A stretch of DNA of 23,409 bases, taken from positions 1 to 23,409 of the forward strand of contig DFLE01000043.1 in NCBI GenBank assembly GCA_002373375.1. The letters are read 5' to 3'. A model generated the notes under the pieces. That model saw nothing but the letters and a program-made list of their open reading frames with translations, was not told the DNA's origin and did no database searches. Of the stretch, positions 22,279-23,409 are shown one piece after another; within the stretch, counting starts at the first letter, position 1, and each line of letters starts with the position of its first letter. The DNA is from Prevotellaceae bacterium UBA3627 (GTDB taxonomy: Bacteria; Bacteroidota; Bacteroidia; Bacteroidales; Bacteroidaceae). The position numbers and the translations under genes are program-made.

Positions 22279-22390
22279 ATTAGGTTATTAGGTTATTAGG
22301 TCGTAAGGTTAAAGGTGAGATATGCTGTAGTCTGTGCTTTGATATACATATCTCACCTTAAGACCTTATGACCTGAAACCTTGTCACCTA
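22279..22390. repeat. Octamer repeats inside a large imperfect inverted repeat
   Basis: From 22279 the sequence steps in eights: ATTAGGTT, ATTAGGTT, ATTAGGTC, GTAAGGTT, then AAAGGTGA. The stretch 22299-22323 is an imperfect inverted copy of 22348-22373; the inner 10 bases, AGGTGAGATAT-type, are exact. The loop is 24 bases. The right side continues with ACCT words to about 22390. Confidence 0.85.
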
Positions 22391-22438
22391 AGAAGTGGAG
22401 CACATGCGAAACTTTATATATATATAATGTGAAAAAGT

Positions 22439-22469
22439 TTTGCTATCTCAAAAAAACTTAGTACTTTTG
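22439..22469 (+). promoter_or_regulatory. Sigma-ABfr-type promoter of pgi
   Basis: TTTG at 22439-22442, a 19-base spacer and TACTTTTG at 22462-22469. The leader to the ATG is about 33 bases. Confidence 0.85.
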
Positions 22470-22508
22470 TGGTGGAAAAAATAACTAATTAACAATATAA
22501 TCATAAAG

Positions 22509-23409
22509 ATGAAAAGTATATCACTTGACATTACAAAGGCGCAGCAGTTCCTTCCCGCAGGAGCCGTGATGGCGCTTAAGGACAAGGCAATGGCTGCACG
22601 TAAGGGACTTGAGGACGGCACTGTGCCGGGTAACGACTTCCTGGGCTGGCTCCACCTGCCTTCATCCATCACCCCAGAGTTCCTTGCAGAGGTAAAGGCT
22701 GTGGCTGCTGACCTGCGCAGCCAGGCAGAGGTTATAGTAGTGGCAGGCATCGGCGGTTCATACCTCGGGGCAAAGTGTGTCATTGAGGGCCTCTCTAACA
22801 GCTTCCAGTGGCTGGTTAAGGATGCCAAGACTCCTGCCGTGGTGTTCGCCGGTAACAATATCGGCGAGGATTACCTCTTTGAGCTTACCTCATACCTCAA
22901 GGGCAAGACCTTCGCTATCATCAATATCTCTAAGTCAGGCACTACCACCGAGACCGCTCTTACCTTCCGTCTGCTCAAGACTCAGCTGGAGGCACAGGTG
23001 GGCAAGGAAAAGGCCAAGAGCCTTATTGTGGCAGTGACCGACGCCAAGAAGGGCGCTGCCCGCACTTGCGCTGACAAGGAGGGCTACCGTTCATTCATCA
23101 TTCCTGATAATGTGGGTGGCCGTTTCTCTGTGCTCACACCGGTAGGCTTGCTGCCTATCGCTTGCGCAGGCATCGACATTGACGCACTCGTGGCTGGTGC
23201 ACAGGCTATGGAGAAGGAGTGCGCCGTTGACGTTCCATTCGAGCAGAACCCTGCAGCTATCTATGCTGCAACACGAAATGCCCTCTACCAGAACGGCAAG
23301 AAGATAGAGATACTCATCAACTACCAGCCTAAGCTGCACTACTATGCAGAGTGGTGGAAGCAACTCTACGGCGAGTCTGAGGGTAAGGACGGCAAGGGCA
23401 TCTTCCCTG
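22509..23409 (+). CDS. pgi: Glucose-6-phosphate isomerase, 3' end missing
   Basis: The frame is open from the ATG at 22509 to the window end (300 codons); relatives in this phylum have roughly 445 residues, so about two thirds is visible. The enzyme interconverts glucose-6-phosphate and fructose-6-phosphate in the cytoplasm. Sugar-isomerase motifs are clear: AGIGGSYLGAK (79-89), INISKSGTTTETAL (138-151, phosphate binding), GGRFSVLTPVGLLP (203-216, PGI signature 1) and YGESEGK (287-293), with the catalytic glutamate in GES. The compact form matches the Gram-positive/Bacteroidota type rather than the 550-residue E. coli type. It has its own promoter. It connects sugars released by the glycan enzymes in this window to glycolysis. 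Confidence 0.95.
   Translation, partial: MKSISLDITKAQQFLPAGAVMALKDKAMAARKGLEDGTVPGNDFLGWLHLPSSITPEFLAEVKAVAADLRSQAEVIVVAGIGGSYLGAKCVIEGLSNSFQWLVKDAKTPAVVFAGNNIGEDYLFELTSYLKGKTFAIINISKSGTTTETALTFRLLKTQLEAQVGKEKAKSLIVAVTDAKKGAARTCADKEGYRSFIIPDNVGGRFSVLTPVGLLPIACAGIDIDALVAGAQAMEKECAVDVPFEQNPAAIYAATRNALYQNGKKIEILINYQPKLHYYAEWWKQLYGESEGKDGKGIFP

Larger units (their letters stand above)
22203..22508. other. Intergenic region between L31 and pgi
   Basis: This holds the L31 terminator, the octamer inverted repeat (22279-22390), a (TA)n run at about 22414-22427 and the pgi promoter. No gene is seen on either strand. Confidence 0.75.

Overview
The window looks like a chromosomal stretch of a member of the Bacteroidota, most likely Prevotellaceae (Prevotella or a close relative). 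The grounds are a 637-residue LptF/G-type permease with a long C-terminal extension, a TonB with the FPGG and IKYP motifs of this phylum, many secreted glycan-degrading enzymes, and upstream boxes of the type TAnnTTTG about 19-20 bases after a TTG/TTTG. The last are the sigma-ABfr promoters of this phylum. Shine-Dalgarno sites are largely absent. No rRNA, tRNA, insertion sequence, phage gene or CRISPR array was seen.

Layout. 1-2886, plus strand: the 3' part of a TonB-dependent outer membrane receptor, then the tRNA adenosine deaminase tadA, closed by a strong terminator. 3035-6035: a promoter, two secreted pectin-degradation enzymes (a GH105 unsaturated glycuronyl hydrolase and a PL22-like oligogalacturonate lyase), and a terminator. 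5859-6460 is a 600-base gene-free stretch with a precise 22-base repeat array. 6370-8556: a promoter, a small basic unknown protein overlapping the LPS-export permease gene. 8668-10017: an aspartate-type aminotransferase with its own promoter and terminator. 10094-16003: a TonB energy operon (ExbB, two ExbD, TonB) that continues into a PstS-like lipoprotein and a periplasmic TPR protein. 16004-16218 is a G/T-rich, C-poor repeat area at a convergent gene junction.

16219-21785, minus strand: a GH31 alpha-xylosidase-type enzyme with a PA14 insert, a calcineurin-like phosphoesterase lipoprotein, and a small outer membrane beta-barrel protein. 21857-22276, plus strand: ribosomal protein L31 type B with its own promoter and terminator. 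22279-22390 is an octamer-based inverted repeat. 22439-23409 is the promoter and 5' two thirds of glucose-6-phosphate isomerase (pgi), cut by the window end.

Together the genes describe a saccharolytic gut-type anaerobe: surface and periplasmic enzymes attack pectin and xyloglucan-like glycans, TonB-driven receptors import the products, and the sugars enter glycolysis through Pgi. Nothing in the window is a clearly new system. The best leads are the 22-base phased repeat array, two strong hairpins inside the start of the PstS-like gene, the fixed pairing of that lipoprotein and a TPR protein with the TonB motor, and the unknown 61-residue basic protein translationally joined to the LPS permease.
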